Source of the DNA: an uncultured Carboxylicivirga sp.
GTDB lineage: Bacteria > Bacteroidota > Bacteroidia > Bacteroidales > Marinilabiliaceae
DNA length: 64,000 nucleotides
Assembly (NCBI GenBank): GCA_947503525.1
Contig: CANNEA010000002.1
Coordinates: 558,001 to 622,000, forward strand
Direction of reading: 5' to 3'
This document shows, piece by piece, positions 1 to 9,140 of the stretch. The notes under the pieces were generated by a model. That model had not been told where the DNA came from. It was given only the letters and a program-made list of their open reading frames with translations, and searched no databases. Position 1 is the stretch's first letter. Every line of letters begins with the position of its first letter. The translations under genes and the position numbers were made by a program.

Positions 1-374
1 TTAGCCCACCTTTTTTTTATGGCAATATTTGGCACCCAATAATTTAATGGCAAAACTGAGGATAACTCAACTCCTTGCTTATAACTGTACCTCGATGGAG
101 AAGTGATACTAATATTTCCTGCACCGGGATAAACAGTATTTGCCGTTTCATGATGCCAAAGTAAATCATCTCGCGCATCGTTCTGGCGCGCACCTCTTGG
201 TTGAATTGGATTAAAGGCGTTGGTGTTTTTATCTTGTTCGTAGGCTTTTTGTTGCCGTTTTCTTATTTCTCGTTTCGAGGTCCCTTTGTTTTTCTTATAC
301 TTTTTTTGCCCATGAGCAGACATTGCAAAGGTAAGAATGCAGATCAAAAGAGATATTTTTAGCACTGGGCGCAT
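1..374 (-). CDS. Secreted protein of unknown function, N-terminal part (cut by window edge)
   Basis: Reading the minus strand from ATG at 374 gives an open frame of 124 codons that runs off the left edge without a stop. The start is a clear signal peptide (MRPVLKISLLICILTFAMSA, cleavage probably after AHG), followed by a very basic stretch rich in Lys, Arg and Gln (about residues 24-50). The frame then becomes an ordinary mixed sequence with aromatic residues near residue 110. I do not recognise the family. The signal peptide indicates export to the periplasm or outer membrane. The gene is divergent from the tetR-efflux operon. Confidence 0.6.
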   Translation of the reverse strand, partial: MRPVLKISLLICILTFAMSAHGQKKYKKNKGTSKREIRKRQQKAYEQDKNTNAFNPIQPRGARQNDARDDLLWHHETANTVYPGAGNISITSPSRYSYKQGVELSSVLPLNYWVPNIAIKKRWA

Positions 375-504
375 AGGTATTTATCAATTATAACGTTGAA
401 GGAATAAAATTTAGTCTTACCCGGCCGTAATTAATTCATTAGTGTAGTTTTTTAATTGATGAATTGAACCTTTTGGTGGAAGTTAAGGTTACTTTGGCGT
501 AAAC

Positions 505-555
505 TTAGGAAACTATTAATACAAAAATAGTTTCCTAAACCAAATAAGTTTCCTA
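505..555. promoter_or_regulatory. Operator-like inverted repeat plus third half-site upstream of the tetR gene
   Basis: A perfect 13-bp inverted repeat has arms at 505-517 (TTAGGAAACTATT) and 526-538 (AATAGTTTCCTAA), with an 8-nt spacer. The core AGTTTCCTA occurs again at 547-555, ending 10 bp before the tetR start codon. No T-run follows, so this is not a terminator. TetR proteins bind such palindromes and commonly repress their own operon, so this is probably the autoregulatory operator of the efflux operon. The third half-site would lie over or just downstream of the promoter. Confidence 0.65.
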
Positions 556-565
556 TTTTCGCAAC

Positions 566-1192
566 ATGGAAGAAAAACGCCAAAATATTATTTCTAAAGC
601 TTTTGATCTGTTTCGCCAATACGGGATCAAGAGTGTTAGTATGGACGACTTAGCCCGGGAACTAGGCATGTCGAAGAAGACATTGTATCAACATGTATCA
701 GATAAAAATGAATTAGTAGAATCGGTAATCGAATTTCTTATGAAGTTTTTAGAAGAGTCATTCTCCATATTTAATGACCGTAGTTTAGGAGCCATAGAAC
801 AATATTTCGAATTCAGAAATAGAGTACAACCGTCGAACGGACGCTTCCAGCCAACTTTAGAGTATGATATGAAAAAATATTACCCGGCTCTTCTTCAGGA
901 AATAAATGAGCAAAAGTTTCAGCTGGTTTATTCTGCTAATCTGTCAAATTTAAAGCAAGGCAAAGAAGAGGGGGTCTATAATGATGATATCAATGAGCAC
1001 GTTATAGCACGTATTCTGGTTTCGTTTCATTTATACACATTCGATCCTAATAATGGAATATTTACCGATGCTGAAATATTGGATGACAAACTGTTTGAAG
1101 AGGTCTATAAATATCACTTTAGAGGAATTTGTACATCAAAGGGAATGGACGAATTACAACGTTTGTTCTGTGATAATAATGAAAAAGAATAA
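566..1192 (+). CDS. TetR/AcrR family transcriptional regulator
   Basis: This 208-residue protein has the TetR layout. An N-terminal helix-turn-helix lies at about residues 8-50, with the hallmark order I..KAFDLFRQYGIKSVSMDDLARELGMSKKTLYQHV. A divergent all-helical C-terminal domain should bind a ligand and dimerise. It is the first gene of an operon with tolC, an adaptor and an RND permease, so it most likely represses efflux until a toxic substrate binds. A strong palindrome lies immediately upstream. The inducer cannot be read from the sequence. Confidence 0.92.
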   Translation: MEEKRQNIISKAFDLFRQYGIKSVSMDDLARELGMSKKTLYQHVSDKNELVESVIEFLMKFLEESFSIFNDRSLGAIEQYFEFRNRVQPSNGRFQPTLEYDMKKYYPALLQEINEQKFQLVYSANLSNLKQGKEEGVYNDDINEHVIARILVSFHLYTFDPNNGIFTDAEILDDKLFEEVYKYHFRGICTSKGMDELQRLFCDNNEKE

Positions 1193-1213
1193 ATAACTAT
1201 AAAACACACAACT

Positions 1214-2575
1214 ATGAAACGAGTATCATTGGTGATACTATGTATTGGCTTTCTGAGTATGGGTTTAAGTAAAGCCCAGAACAATGAAGCTATCTCATTC
1301 AGTTTGCAAGAGGCGATTGATTATGCAATGGATAACGCATATCAAAAGATAAGTGCAGATTATGATGTAGAAGCAGCTAAAAAGAAACTGTGGGAATCGA
1401 TTGCAATTGGATTACCGCAAGTTGATGGATCTGCAGCATACAATCACAGTTTAGATTTGCCGGTAAGCTTATTGCCGGTCGAGATTCTTCCTCCTGATAA
1501 TTGGCCACCCGGAACACAACCCGGTGACAAGATACCAGTATCATTTGCAACAGCTTTTGATGCGAATTACAGTCTAGCCGTTAGTCAGCTTTTGTTCGAT
1601 GGATCCTACATTGTAGGCTTACAAGCAAGTAAGGTTTTTCTTAAACTTAATGAAGAACAACGTGAGAAGGCCGAAATTGAAATTAGAAATACTGTATTTC
1701 AGGCGTATTATGTTGCCATGACGGCAAAAGAAAACGTGGCAACCTTTAAGAAAAGTCTTGAGGTTAATAAGAAGACTTTAGCAGAAACCAAGGCGTATTT
1801 CGATAATGGTTTTCGCGAGTTGATTGATGTTTCTCAAATTGAGTTATTGGTGAGTAACGGAGAAATCAGACTTTTAGAAGTGGAGCGAAGTTTTGATGTG
1901 GCGATTGCTTTATTAAAATTTAGTATTGGAATGAACCTTGATCAGGAATTGAATCTGACCGATAACATGGAAACCATGTTGGCTAATGTGGCGATTTATA
2001 ATACTGATCAAACGGATTTTCAATTGGGTAATCATATCGATTATAAATTAGCAGTTACTAATGTTGAGTCAATGCACTTATTTCTGAAAAACGAGAGAGC
2101 GCAATACTTACCAAAATTAAATGCATCCTATAGTTATAATCGTACAGGATTTGGAGATGAATGGAATATTTTCGGAAAAGAGTGGTATCCTTCACAATTT
2201 GTTGGTTTGAGTTTATCAGTTCCAATCTTCACCTCCGGATTTCGTCATGCCAAAGTTCAACAGGAAAAAATTAATTATTTGAAGGCTCAGAACGATGAGT
2301 TAATGGTATCGGAAAACTTGAAAAAGGATTATTTAAATGCCTCTACCAATCTGGCCACGGCGCGGGAACAATACAGAAATAGTGTTAAGAATAAGGATTT
2401 AGCCAATACCATCTACGAAGTTACATTAACGAAGTTTAAAAATGGTATCGTTGGAAGTACAGTTTTATCTCAAAACGAGGGACAATATATTGATTCTGAA
2501 GTAGCCTATGTTGATGCTGTTCTTAAATTGCTTCAGGCACATATCGAATATCAAAAAATCATCGGCAAACTTTAA
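1214..2575 (+). CDS. TolC-family outer-membrane efflux protein
   Basis: The 453-residue protein begins with a signal peptide (cleavage near residue 21, SKAQ). It then shows the repeated long-helix pattern of outer-membrane efflux proteins, including ISFSLQEAIDYAMDNAYQ near the mature N-terminus and a second helical repeat after about residue 240. In tripartite pumps it forms the trimeric outer-membrane channel that receives substrate from the adaptor and RND pump. It lies 21 bp after tetR and 11 bp before the adaptor gene, so the genes are almost certainly cotranscribed. Its length fits the family. Confidence 0.9.
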   Translation: MKRVSLVILCIGFLSMGLSKAQNNEAISFSLQEAIDYAMDNAYQKISADYDVEAAKKKLWESIAIGLPQVDGSAAYNHSLDLPVSLLPVEILPPDNWPPGTQPGDKIPVSFATAFDANYSLAVSQLLFDGSYIVGLQASKVFLKLNEEQREKAEIEIRNTVFQAYYVAMTAKENVATFKKSLEVNKKTLAETKAYFDNGFRELIDVSQIELLVSNGEIRLLEVERSFDVAIALLKFSIGMNLDQELNLTDNMETMLANVAIYNTDQTDFQLGNHIDYKLAVTNVESMHLFLKNERAQYLPKLNASYSYNRTGFGDEWNIFGKEWYPSQFVGLSLSVPIFTSGFRHAKVQQEKINYLKAQNDELMVSENLKKDYLNASTNLATAREQYRNSVKNKDLANTIYEVTLTKFKNGIVGSTVLSQNEGQYIDSEVAYVDAVLKLLQAHIEYQKIIGKL

Positions 2576-2586
2576 CCCAAATAACA

Positions 2587-3726
2587 ATGAAACTGAAAAA
2601 ATTACATATAATGAACAAGATAGCATTAGCTTTAATAGTGCTTGTAATGGCTGCATGTTCAGCTAAAACAGCCAGCAATAAAGCGGAGAAGGAAGAAGAA
2701 TTAAAAACTTACAAAAAGGAACTATCTGATCTAAAAAAGAAGATAGCCAAACTGGAAGAAGAGTTAGTTGATGATTCAGGGATAGGAGCTGTTGGAGTTG
2801 TTATTACCCCTATTGAATATCAATTGTATGAGCATTTTGTTGATGTTACAGGTAAGGTAGAAGCGGATAAAAATATACTTGTAAGTCCTGAAGCTGCCGG
2901 TAAGATTATAGCCATTGATGTTAAGGAAGGTGATAGAGTTAAAAAAGGTCAGGTATTGGCTCGATTAAACACTGAAATGATTGAGCGAAGCCTTGATGAG
3001 ATTAAAATAAATCTTCAACTGGCTTCCACAACATTTGATCGTCAGGCCAATTTGTGGAATCAGAATATTGGTTCTGAAATGGAGTATCTGCAGGCCAAAT
3101 CTCAAAAGGAAAGTTTAGAGCAAAAACTGGAAGGTTTACAAGCTCAGCTTGATATGGCTCATTTGCGTGCGCCCATTAATGGTGTTGTTGATGATATTAT
3201 TCAAAGGCAAGGAGAAATGGCTGGTCCGCAAATGCCATTTGCCCGATTGGTCAATATTGATCAGGTCTATGTTTCTGCTGATATTTCAGAGATGTATTTG
3301 CAAAAAGTAAAGGCTGGCGATAAGGTACAACTCGATTTCCCAGTATTAAATACTACTATGGATGCTAAGGTTTATCGTACATCTTCGGTTATTGATGCAG
3401 ACTCACGAACTTTCAGTGTAAGAATAAACCTCAATAATGCCAGTGGTGACATTAAGCCGAATATGCTTACAGTATTAAAGTTGAGAACATTCGCGGCTGA
3501 GAATGCCATTGTTGTTCCATCGATTTTAGTTAAAAAAGACTTTACAGGTGAGTTTGTATTTATTGCCAGTGAAAAAGAGGGCAAGATGGTGGCTAAAAAG
3601 CAGTATATCACTTCAGGTATTAAAGACAACAATAACACCTTGGTGACTGATGGATTAAATGTAGCTGACAAATTAATTACCAGGGGCTATGCTCAGGTGG
3701 TAGATGGTTCAGTTATTTCCTTTTAA
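2587..3726 (+). CDS. RND efflux periplasmic adaptor lipoprotein (HlyD/MFP family)
   Basis: The 379-residue protein starts with a lipoprotein signal ending LVMAAC (Cys24). An internal ATG at 2611 gives an equally good 371-residue lipoprotein, so the exact start is uncertain. A short charged coiled coil (about residues 31-61) precedes the barrel-sandwich/lipoyl-like half-motif (VSPEAAGKIIAIDVKEGDRVKKGQVLARL, about 99-127). A helical hairpin and the second half-motif (LRAPINGVVDD) follow, then the beta-barrel and membrane-proximal domains. It should bridge the RND pump and the TolC channel. The N-terminal coiled coil ahead of the lipoyl domain is a variant I associate with Bacteroidota adaptors. 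Confidence 0.9.
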   Translation: MKLKKLHIMNKIALALIVLVMAACSAKTASNKAEKEEELKTYKKELSDLKKKIAKLEEELVDDSGIGAVGVVITPIEYQLYEHFVDVTGKVEADKNILVSPEAAGKIIAIDVKEGDRVKKGQVLARLNTEMIERSLDEIKINLQLASTTFDRQANLWNQNIGSEMEYLQAKSQKESLEQKLEGLQAQLDMAHLRAPINGVVDDIIQRQGEMAGPQMPFARLVNIDQVYVSADISEMYLQKVKAGDKVQLDFPVLNTTMDAKVYRTSSVIDADSRTFSVRINLNNASGDIKPNMLTVLKLRTFAAENAIVVPSILVKKDFTGEFVFIASEKEGKMVAKKQYITSGIKDNNNTLVTDGLNVADKLITRGYAQVVDGSVISF

Positions 3727-3750
3727 CATTCAAAGTCAAAAAAGAAAATA

Positions 3751-6700
3751 ATGACAGAAAATATTAGACCCAAAGAAAAGGTTTCCTCAAGGAAATTTAA
3801 ACCGACCTTTTGGGCCCTCGATAATAAAAACACGATTTATATTCTCACCCTGTTTTTACTTGTAGCAGGATGGACAGGATATCAATCGATGCAAAGAGAG
3901 CAGTTCCCTGAAATAGTCATACCTTATATTTCAGTAAGTACACCTCACCCGGGTAATAGTCCATTGGATATCGAAAACCTGATAACACGCCCCATTGAAA
4001 AGGAGCTGAAAGATTTGAATGGTGTTAAGCGAATGTCATCCAACTCATTTCAGGATATGAGTTTGATTATCGTGGAATTTGAAACTGATGTTCCGGTTGA
4101 TCAGGCCAAATTAGATGTTAAGGACAAGGTGGATAAGGCAATTAGCGAACTCCCTGATGATTTGATGGATGAGCCAATTGTAGATGACATTGATTTTTCT
4201 GAATTCCCGGTATTAAATATTAACCTTTCAGGAGATTACAGCATCTATGAATTAAAAAAGTTTGCTGAAGGTTTACAGGATGAATTTGAAACATTGCGTG
4301 AAGTTCGTGAGGCGGATATTCGTGGTGTGGATGAACGCGAAATAAAAATACATGCCGATCCCCATCGTATGGCAGCCTACAATATCACATTTATGGATAT
4401 TGAATTTGCGGTTCAAATGGAGAATTTCACTGTTGGTGCCGGTGAAATAAAGGTGGATGGAACACGTCGTTCAATTCGTATTCAGGCCGATTACACCAAT
4501 ATGGATCAGATACGTAACACCATTGTTAAAGAAATTAATGGTCGTGCGATCTATGTCAAAGATGTGGCTGAAGTGATTGATGGTTTTGAGGAGCAAAGCT
4601 CAATTTCACGATTGAATCACAAGTCGGTGGTTACACTTTCTATTGTAAAAAAGAGTGGCGAAAACCTATTGGATGCCACGGATAAGATTTTGGGGATCAT
4701 CAAACTAAAGCAGGAGAGTGAAACCTTGCCTAAAGATTTGACCATTACCGTGACTGATGATCAATCCGTATTTGTTCGTGATCAGATCAGCAATCTTGAA
4801 AACAGTATCCTGTTAGGGATGATTTTCGTGATGATTGTTCTTTATATGTTCCTCGGCCTTCGAAATGCGATCTTTTCAGGCTTAGCCATTCCTATGTCGA
4901 TGATTATCTCCATGATGATTCTGAAACAAATAGGCTATAGTATTAATACCATGGTATTGTTTAGTTTAGTATTGGCTCTGGGTATGCTGGTGGATAATGC
5001 CATCGTGGTTATTGAGAATGTCTATCGAATGATGGAGCATGGAGTCAAACCTGAAAAAGCGGTGAAAAACGGAACAAGTGAAATTGCTATTCCTATCATC
5101 TCATCCACTGCCACAACTTTAGCTGCGTTTTTCCCATTGGTATTTTGGCCGGGTATAGTAGGTAAGTTTATGAGCTATCTGCCAATTACTTTAATCATTG
5201 TATTGGCCTCGTCCCTATTTGTTGCGCTTGTATTAAATCCGGCCTATGCTTCAAATTTTATGCGACTTGAAAACATAAATGAGAAGAAAAGTTTCCGTAA
5301 GTATTTTTACATAAGCGGAGCGATAGCCATATTAGGAGTATTTGCCTATTTATCGGGCAGTATTCTTTGGGGTAATATATTTGTTTTGCCTCTGTTGATT
5401 ACCACGCTTAATAAGTATGTATTAAAGCCTTCTGCGGTAATATTCCAGAATAAAGTTTTACCGTATCTCGAGAATATGTATGAATCTACATTGCGTAAAG
5501 CAATGGGGAGAACAACAAGTAAAGTATTGATGGGAGGTTCTTTGGCATTGTTTTTATTCTCCATCATCTTTTATTCCTTGGTTCCAACTAATGTGGAGTT
5601 TTTCCCAATGAATGAACCTCGAACAATTTATGTAACAATGGAATTGCCATTGGGTACTGATATTGAAGTGACGGATCAGGTAACAGTGAGCGCTGAGGAA
5701 ATACTATACTCTACATTGGATCCATATATGGATATCGTTAAGTCCATTGGCGTAAGTGTTGGTAATGGTAAAGGTGGATTATTTGATTCGGGACGTTCAC
5801 CCAATAAATCATTAACAACTGTTACTTTCCTCGACTATCAATATCGTCAGGGGCATAGTACAAGGGATATTATGTCGGAATTGTCCGATGCCTTTCAGGG
5901 TTTTATTGGAGCCAAAATATTTATCGAGAAAGAAGATAACGGACCTCCGGTTGGTAAGCCTGTAAATATTGAAGTTGGTGGCGATGATTACGAAAGATTA
6001 ATCGACCTTGTTACGGATATCAAACGGGTAATAGATGAAGATCATATCGCCGGCATTGAAAATCTGGAGATGGATTTAAATACCAATAAGCCGGAAATGC
6101 AGATGTTTATTGATCGTGATAAGGTGCGACGAATGGGCTTATCAACACAGGAAGTTGCAATGGCCTTGCGAACATCACTTTATGGTAAAGAAATCAGTAA
6201 ATATAAAGATGGTGAAGACGAGTATGATATTATGCTTCGCCTAAAGGATGAATTCCGATATGATGTTTCTACTTTAATGAATCAGAAAATTAAAGTAGAT
6301 AAAAACGGTGTAATTAGTCTGATTCCAATTTCATCTTTAGCTACCTATGAATATGCTTCCACTTATGAGAAGATCATTCGTGTGGACAATACTCGCGTGA
6401 TCACTTTAAGTTCTAATGTAGTTGAAGGCTACAATGCAAATGAGATAAATGCACGCATTAAAGATTTGCTTGAGGATTATCAAATGCCCGGCAATTATAA
6501 CTGGAAGATGACAGGAGAGCAGGAAAATCAGCAGGAGACTTCTGACTTCCTTATAGGTGCATTACTGTTTGCCTTGGCTCTGATTGCAATGATCTTAATT
6601 ACACAGTTTAATTCCGGAGCTAAGCCATTAATTATTATTGGAACCGTGGGATTAAGTACAATAGGTGTATTTATGGGCTTGGGTACTTTCCAAATGGATT

Positions 6701-7194
6701 TTGTGATATTAATGACTGGTCTTGGAATTGTTTCCCTGGCGGGGATTGTGGTTAATAATGGTATTGTATTAGTCGATTACGTTGACTTGGTGCGTAAGCA
6801 GCGTAAAGATACTTTAGGACTTGGCGAGAAAGGACGATTGAGTAGAGAAGATGAGATAGATAGTGTTGTTCGTGCCGGAAAAACCCGTTTGCGTCCGGTA
6901 TTGTTGACTGCTATTACTACCGTATTGGGATTAATTCCAATGGCCATAGGTTTGAATTTCGACTTCTTTAGTTTATTATCTGAGTTAGATCCGAATATTT
7001 ATTTTGGTGGAGACAATGCTGATTTCTGGTCACCAATGGCCTGGACAGTTATATTTGGTCTATCCACATCTACGATCCTAACCTTGATAATGGCACCTGT
7101 GATGTATAACCTCGCAGTAAGAATTAGAAATCGAATGATTAAACCAAAAGATGGAGATTCAGAATTGGTTCAGAAAATTGATAATATTAAGTAA
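3751..7194 (+). CDS. RND superfamily efflux permease (AcrB/CusA-like)
   Basis: At 1147 residues this is slightly longer than AcrB (about 1050). It has TM1 at about 27-47, a large periplasmic porter domain, TM2-6, a second periplasmic domain and TM8-12. TM4 carries MLVDNAIVVIENVYRM, where the first Asp of AcrB's proton-relay Asp pair is kept and the second is Asn. TM10 carries IVVNNGIVLVDYVDLVRKQ. The extra length includes a stretch between the last helices (around SELDPNIYFGGD). It is the proton-driven pump of the preceding operon. The substrate class (drug, bile-type detergent or metal) cannot be decided from the sequence, and no Met-rich metal relay is evident. Confidence 0.92.
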   Translation: MTENIRPKEKVSSRKFKPTFWALDNKNTIYILTLFLLVAGWTGYQSMQREQFPEIVIPYISVSTPHPGNSPLDIENLITRPIEKELKDLNGVKRMSSNSFQDMSLIIVEFETDVPVDQAKLDVKDKVDKAISELPDDLMDEPIVDDIDFSEFPVLNINLSGDYSIYELKKFAEGLQDEFETLREVREADIRGVDEREIKIHADPHRMAAYNITFMDIEFAVQMENFTVGAGEIKVDGTRRSIRIQADYTNMDQIRNTIVKEINGRAIYVKDVAEVIDGFEEQSSISRLNHKSVVTLSIVKKSGENLLDATDKILGIIKLKQESETLPKDLTITVTDDQSVFVRDQISNLENSILLGMIFVMIVLYMFLGLRNAIFSGLAIPMSMIISMMILKQIGYSINTMVLFSLVLALGMLVDNAIVVIENVYRMMEHGVKPEKAVKNGTSEIAIPIISSTATTLAAFFPLVFWPGIVGKFMSYLPITLIIVLASSLFVALVLNPAYASNFMRLENINEKKSFRKYFYISGAIAILGVFAYLSGSILWGNIFVLPLLITTLNKYVLKPSAVIFQNKVLPYLENMYESTLRKAMGRTTSKVLMGGSLALFLFSIIFYSLVPTNVEFFPMNEPRTIYVTMELPLGTDIEVTDQVTVSAEEILYSTLDPYMDIVKSIGVSVGNGKGGLFDSGRSPNKSLTTVTFLDYQYRQGHSTRDIMSELSDAFQGFIGAKIFIEKEDNGPPVGKPVNIEVGGDDYERLIDLVTDIKRVIDEDHIAGIENLEMDLNTNKPEMQMFIDRDKVRRMGLSTQEVAMALRTSLYGKEISKYKDGEDEYDIMLRLKDEFRYDVSTLMNQKIKVDKNGVISLIPISSLATYEYASTYEKIIRVDNTRVITLSSNVVEGYNANEINARIKDLLEDYQMPGNYNWKMTGEQENQQETSDFLIGALLFALALIAMILITQFNSGAKPLIIIGTVGLSTIGVFMGLGTFQMDFVILMTGLGIVSLAGIVVNNGIVLVDYVDLVRKQRKDTLGLGEKGRLSREDEIDSVVRAGKTRLRPVLLTAITTVLGLIPMAIGLNFDFFSLLSELDPNIYFGGDNADFWSPMAWTVIFGLSTSTILTLIMAPVMYNLAVRIRNRMIKPKDGDSELVQKIDNIK

Positions 7195-7211
7195 TAGTTT
7201 TTAAACAACAG

Positions 7212-7241
7212 AATGGCTCTCAGTAATGAGGGCCATTTTTT
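7212..7241 (+). terminator. Rho-independent terminator of the tetR-RND operon
   Basis: An 11-bp stem with one G-T wobble (AATGGCTCTCA / TGAGGGCCATT) around a 4-5 nt loop is followed by T6. It lies 17 bp after the stop codon of the RND permease. Confidence 0.85.
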
Positions 7242-7492
7242 GTTATAGGTCATTGAAGAAAAAATATGTGCGTTGCATAAAAATATTGCATCGGAAATAA
7301 ATCGTGTGTGATATCGTCAGCACCGTATCGTGGCCCTAATCTTATTGCAAAGAAGTCAGAGTTGTATATCAGTGTTAGCAACCGATTTAGTATGATTGTA
7401 GTGTCTGACTAATTACATTGTGACTTTATCGATTAATCTTTTTATCTTCAACTCGCTCAAATTTTAATGAGTTCAGCCTAAAAGGATCTAGC
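7242..7492. other. Spacer between efflux operon and larE
   Basis: About 250 bp of AT-rich sequence without a credible gene in either direction. I see no strong promoter box, hairpin or recognisable RNA. The larE promoter presumably lies in its last 100 bp. Confidence 0.4.
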
Positions 7493-8278
7493 ATGTCAAA
7501 GTCAAAACAACTTATAGAATGGTTTAAGCAGAATACGAAAGGATATCTTCTTTTTTCGGGTGGGTTTGATAGCAGCGCTGTATTAGGGGCTGCCATGAAA
7601 GCAAATGCAGATGTGGTACCACTTTGGGTAGATAATGGCTTTAATCGTGCTGTAGCAGGAGATATGAGAATTCAAGCCCGAAATCTTGGTGCTGAAACAT
7701 TGGAAATAATCAATGTTGCAGTAAGCGATACGGTTGGAGAAAATCCTCAGAAACGCTGTTATTTCTGTAAGAGTCATATTTTATCCATGGTTCCAGATGA
7801 TGCTGAGGCTATTTTCGATGGAACCACCGCCAGCGACCTTGGAAATTATCGACCAGGAAAGATGGCTCTGGATGAGTATAAGGTAAAGTCGCCTCTGGCG
7901 GAGTTGGGAATTATTTCGGCCGAAACAAAGGACATAGCCATTCGTTTTGGAGCAGACCCTTTACTGGCCGATTTAGAAAGTTGTTTGGCAACTCGCATTA
8001 ACTACGGTCACTTTTTAACTCCTGAACGAATCGATGCCATATATAAGATTGAGAATTATGTAATTGAAAAGACCAATGATTTCCACGTTCGATGTCGCAT
8101 TGATGATGCTGATCATTTACGAATAGAATTCTCAAAGGCCGAAAGTTACCAGGCTTTAGCAGATGCTGAATTCAGGGATACATTATTTAAATTAGGTGGT
8201 GATGCCTGCCTGTTTGTAACTATTGATGTTAAACGATCACGACCAACGGAATACGATAAACGTATTGTCCAGCCATAA
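7493..8278 (+). CDS. larE: LarE-type ATP-dependent sulfur transferase (nickel-pincer cofactor synthesis), three-cysteine type
   Basis: This 261-residue PP-loop ATP pyrophosphatase has the SGGFDSS motif at residues 22-28. LarE adenylates the carboxylates of the pyridinium bis-carboxylate made by LarB and converts them to thiocarboxylates. Three cysteines are visible: RCYFCK (Cys89 and Cys92) and ESCLATR (Cys164). Cys164 matches the sacrificial cysteine of the Lactiplantibacillus enzyme. The three-cysteine set is the pattern of family members that bind a [4Fe-4S] cluster and need not sacrifice their own sulfur. larB follows 43 bp downstream. A generic ExsB/NadE-like PP-loop enzyme is unlikely given the larB neighbour. 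Confidence 0.88.
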   Translation: MSKSKQLIEWFKQNTKGYLLFSGGFDSSAVLGAAMKANADVVPLWVDNGFNRAVAGDMRIQARNLGAETLEIINVAVSDTVGENPQKRCYFCKSHILSMVPDDAEAIFDGTTASDLGNYRPGKMALDEYKVKSPLAELGIISAETKDIAIRFGADPLLADLESCLATRINYGHFLTPERIDAIYKIENYVIEKTNDFHVRCRIDDADHLRIEFSKAESYQALADAEFRDTLFKLGGDACLFVTIDVKRSRPTEYDKRIVQP

Positions 8279-8321
8279 CTAAGAATGAAATACCTTTTAC
8301 AACAACTAATCACTATATATC

Positions 8322-9056
8322 ATGACCTTCGATGAATTATTTGATCAGATAAAAAGCGGAGCAATAAATAAAGAAGACGCACAGAAGCATTTTTCGTTAG
8401 AATGGATGGAAACAGCCAGTCGCTATATTTTGGATGTGAATCGAGGCATGCGCACCAATATTCCTGAGATTATTTACGGAGAATATAAAACGCTTGAGCA
8501 GACTATTGAATTGGCTTCAAAAATGCTGGAAGAGCATCCTCGGGTAGTGATTTCGCGCAGTCCGTTTTATAAAGAACTGAATGAAGAATTTAAGGAGCGC
8601 TACCCCGTTCTATGGTCAGTTAATGCCACAGTGATTGGAACCATGCCTAAACCTAAAGGCAAAGTATTGGTGATTAGTGCCGGTTCAGCTGATCATCCGG
8701 TTACATATGAGTGTGAAGTGGTATTGAAAGCCGTTGGTGTGGAACCTGTGGTTTTTGAAGATAGAGGAATTGCCCATCCTACACGCGTATTGGAGGCTAT
8801 AAAAACAGGTGTGGAGCAAGATGTTGCTGCCGTAATTGTGGTTGCCGGTATGGAAGGTGCCTTGGCTCCATTCGTGGCCTCGTTAGTGGCCTTACCAGTA
8901 ATTGGTGTACCTACTTCGGTTGGTTATGGCTTTAGAGCCAAAGAAGCGGCCTTAACCAGTATGCTGGCCAGCTGTGCCCCAAATTTGACTGTTGTGAATA
9001 TTGATGGCGGTTTACGAGCTGCTGTTGTAGCTGCATTGATTGCGAAGAATAGATAG
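8322..9056 (+). CDS. larB: LarB, pyridinium-3,5-biscarboxylic acid mononucleotide synthase
   Basis: The 244-residue protein pairs an N-terminal helical region with a C-terminal PurE-like (AIR carboxylase) domain. Family motifs include ISAGSADHPV, FEDRGIAHPTRV, VVAGMEGALAPFVASLV, PVIGVPTSVGYG and MLASCAPNLTVVNIDGG. LarB carboxylates and hydrolyses nicotinic acid adenine dinucleotide to start nickel-pincer cofactor synthesis, and LarE acts next. LarC, which inserts nickel, and a LarA-type racemase are not next door, so the cofactor user must be encoded elsewhere. The motifs separate it clearly from true PurE, which is also in this window at 27224. Confidence 0.93.
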   Translation: MTFDELFDQIKSGAINKEDAQKHFSLEWMETASRYILDVNRGMRTNIPEIIYGEYKTLEQTIELASKMLEEHPRVVISRSPFYKELNEEFKERYPVLWSVNATVIGTMPKPKGKVLVISAGSADHPVTYECEVVLKAVGVEPVVFEDRGIAHPTRVLEAIKTGVEQDVAAVIVVAGMEGALAPFVASLVALPVIGVPTSVGYGFRAKEAALTSMLASCAPNLTVVNIDGGLRAAVVAALIAKNR

Positions 9057-9140
9057 GCGATGTGTTAATGTGCCAATGAACCGATTCTAATTATCTCATC
9101 GACAAACCGGTAATTAGCACATAAGTACATTGATAAATCG
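9057..9140. repeat. Intergenic micro-repeat patch (TTAATGTGCCAATG / ATTAGCACAT words)
   Basis: The spacer between the convergent larB and hemN genes carries short quasi-complementary words: TTAATGTGCCAATG at 9065-9078 and ATTAGCACATAAGTACATTG further on. They suggest degenerate inverted copies of one motif. I see no clean terminator here. It resembles the other low-complexity spacers in the hem cluster. Confidence 0.4.

Noticed and set aside
8322-9056. A second PurE
   Set aside because: The domain resembles AIR carboxylase, but the LarB motifs and the larE neighbour identify it as LarB; true PurE is at 27224.
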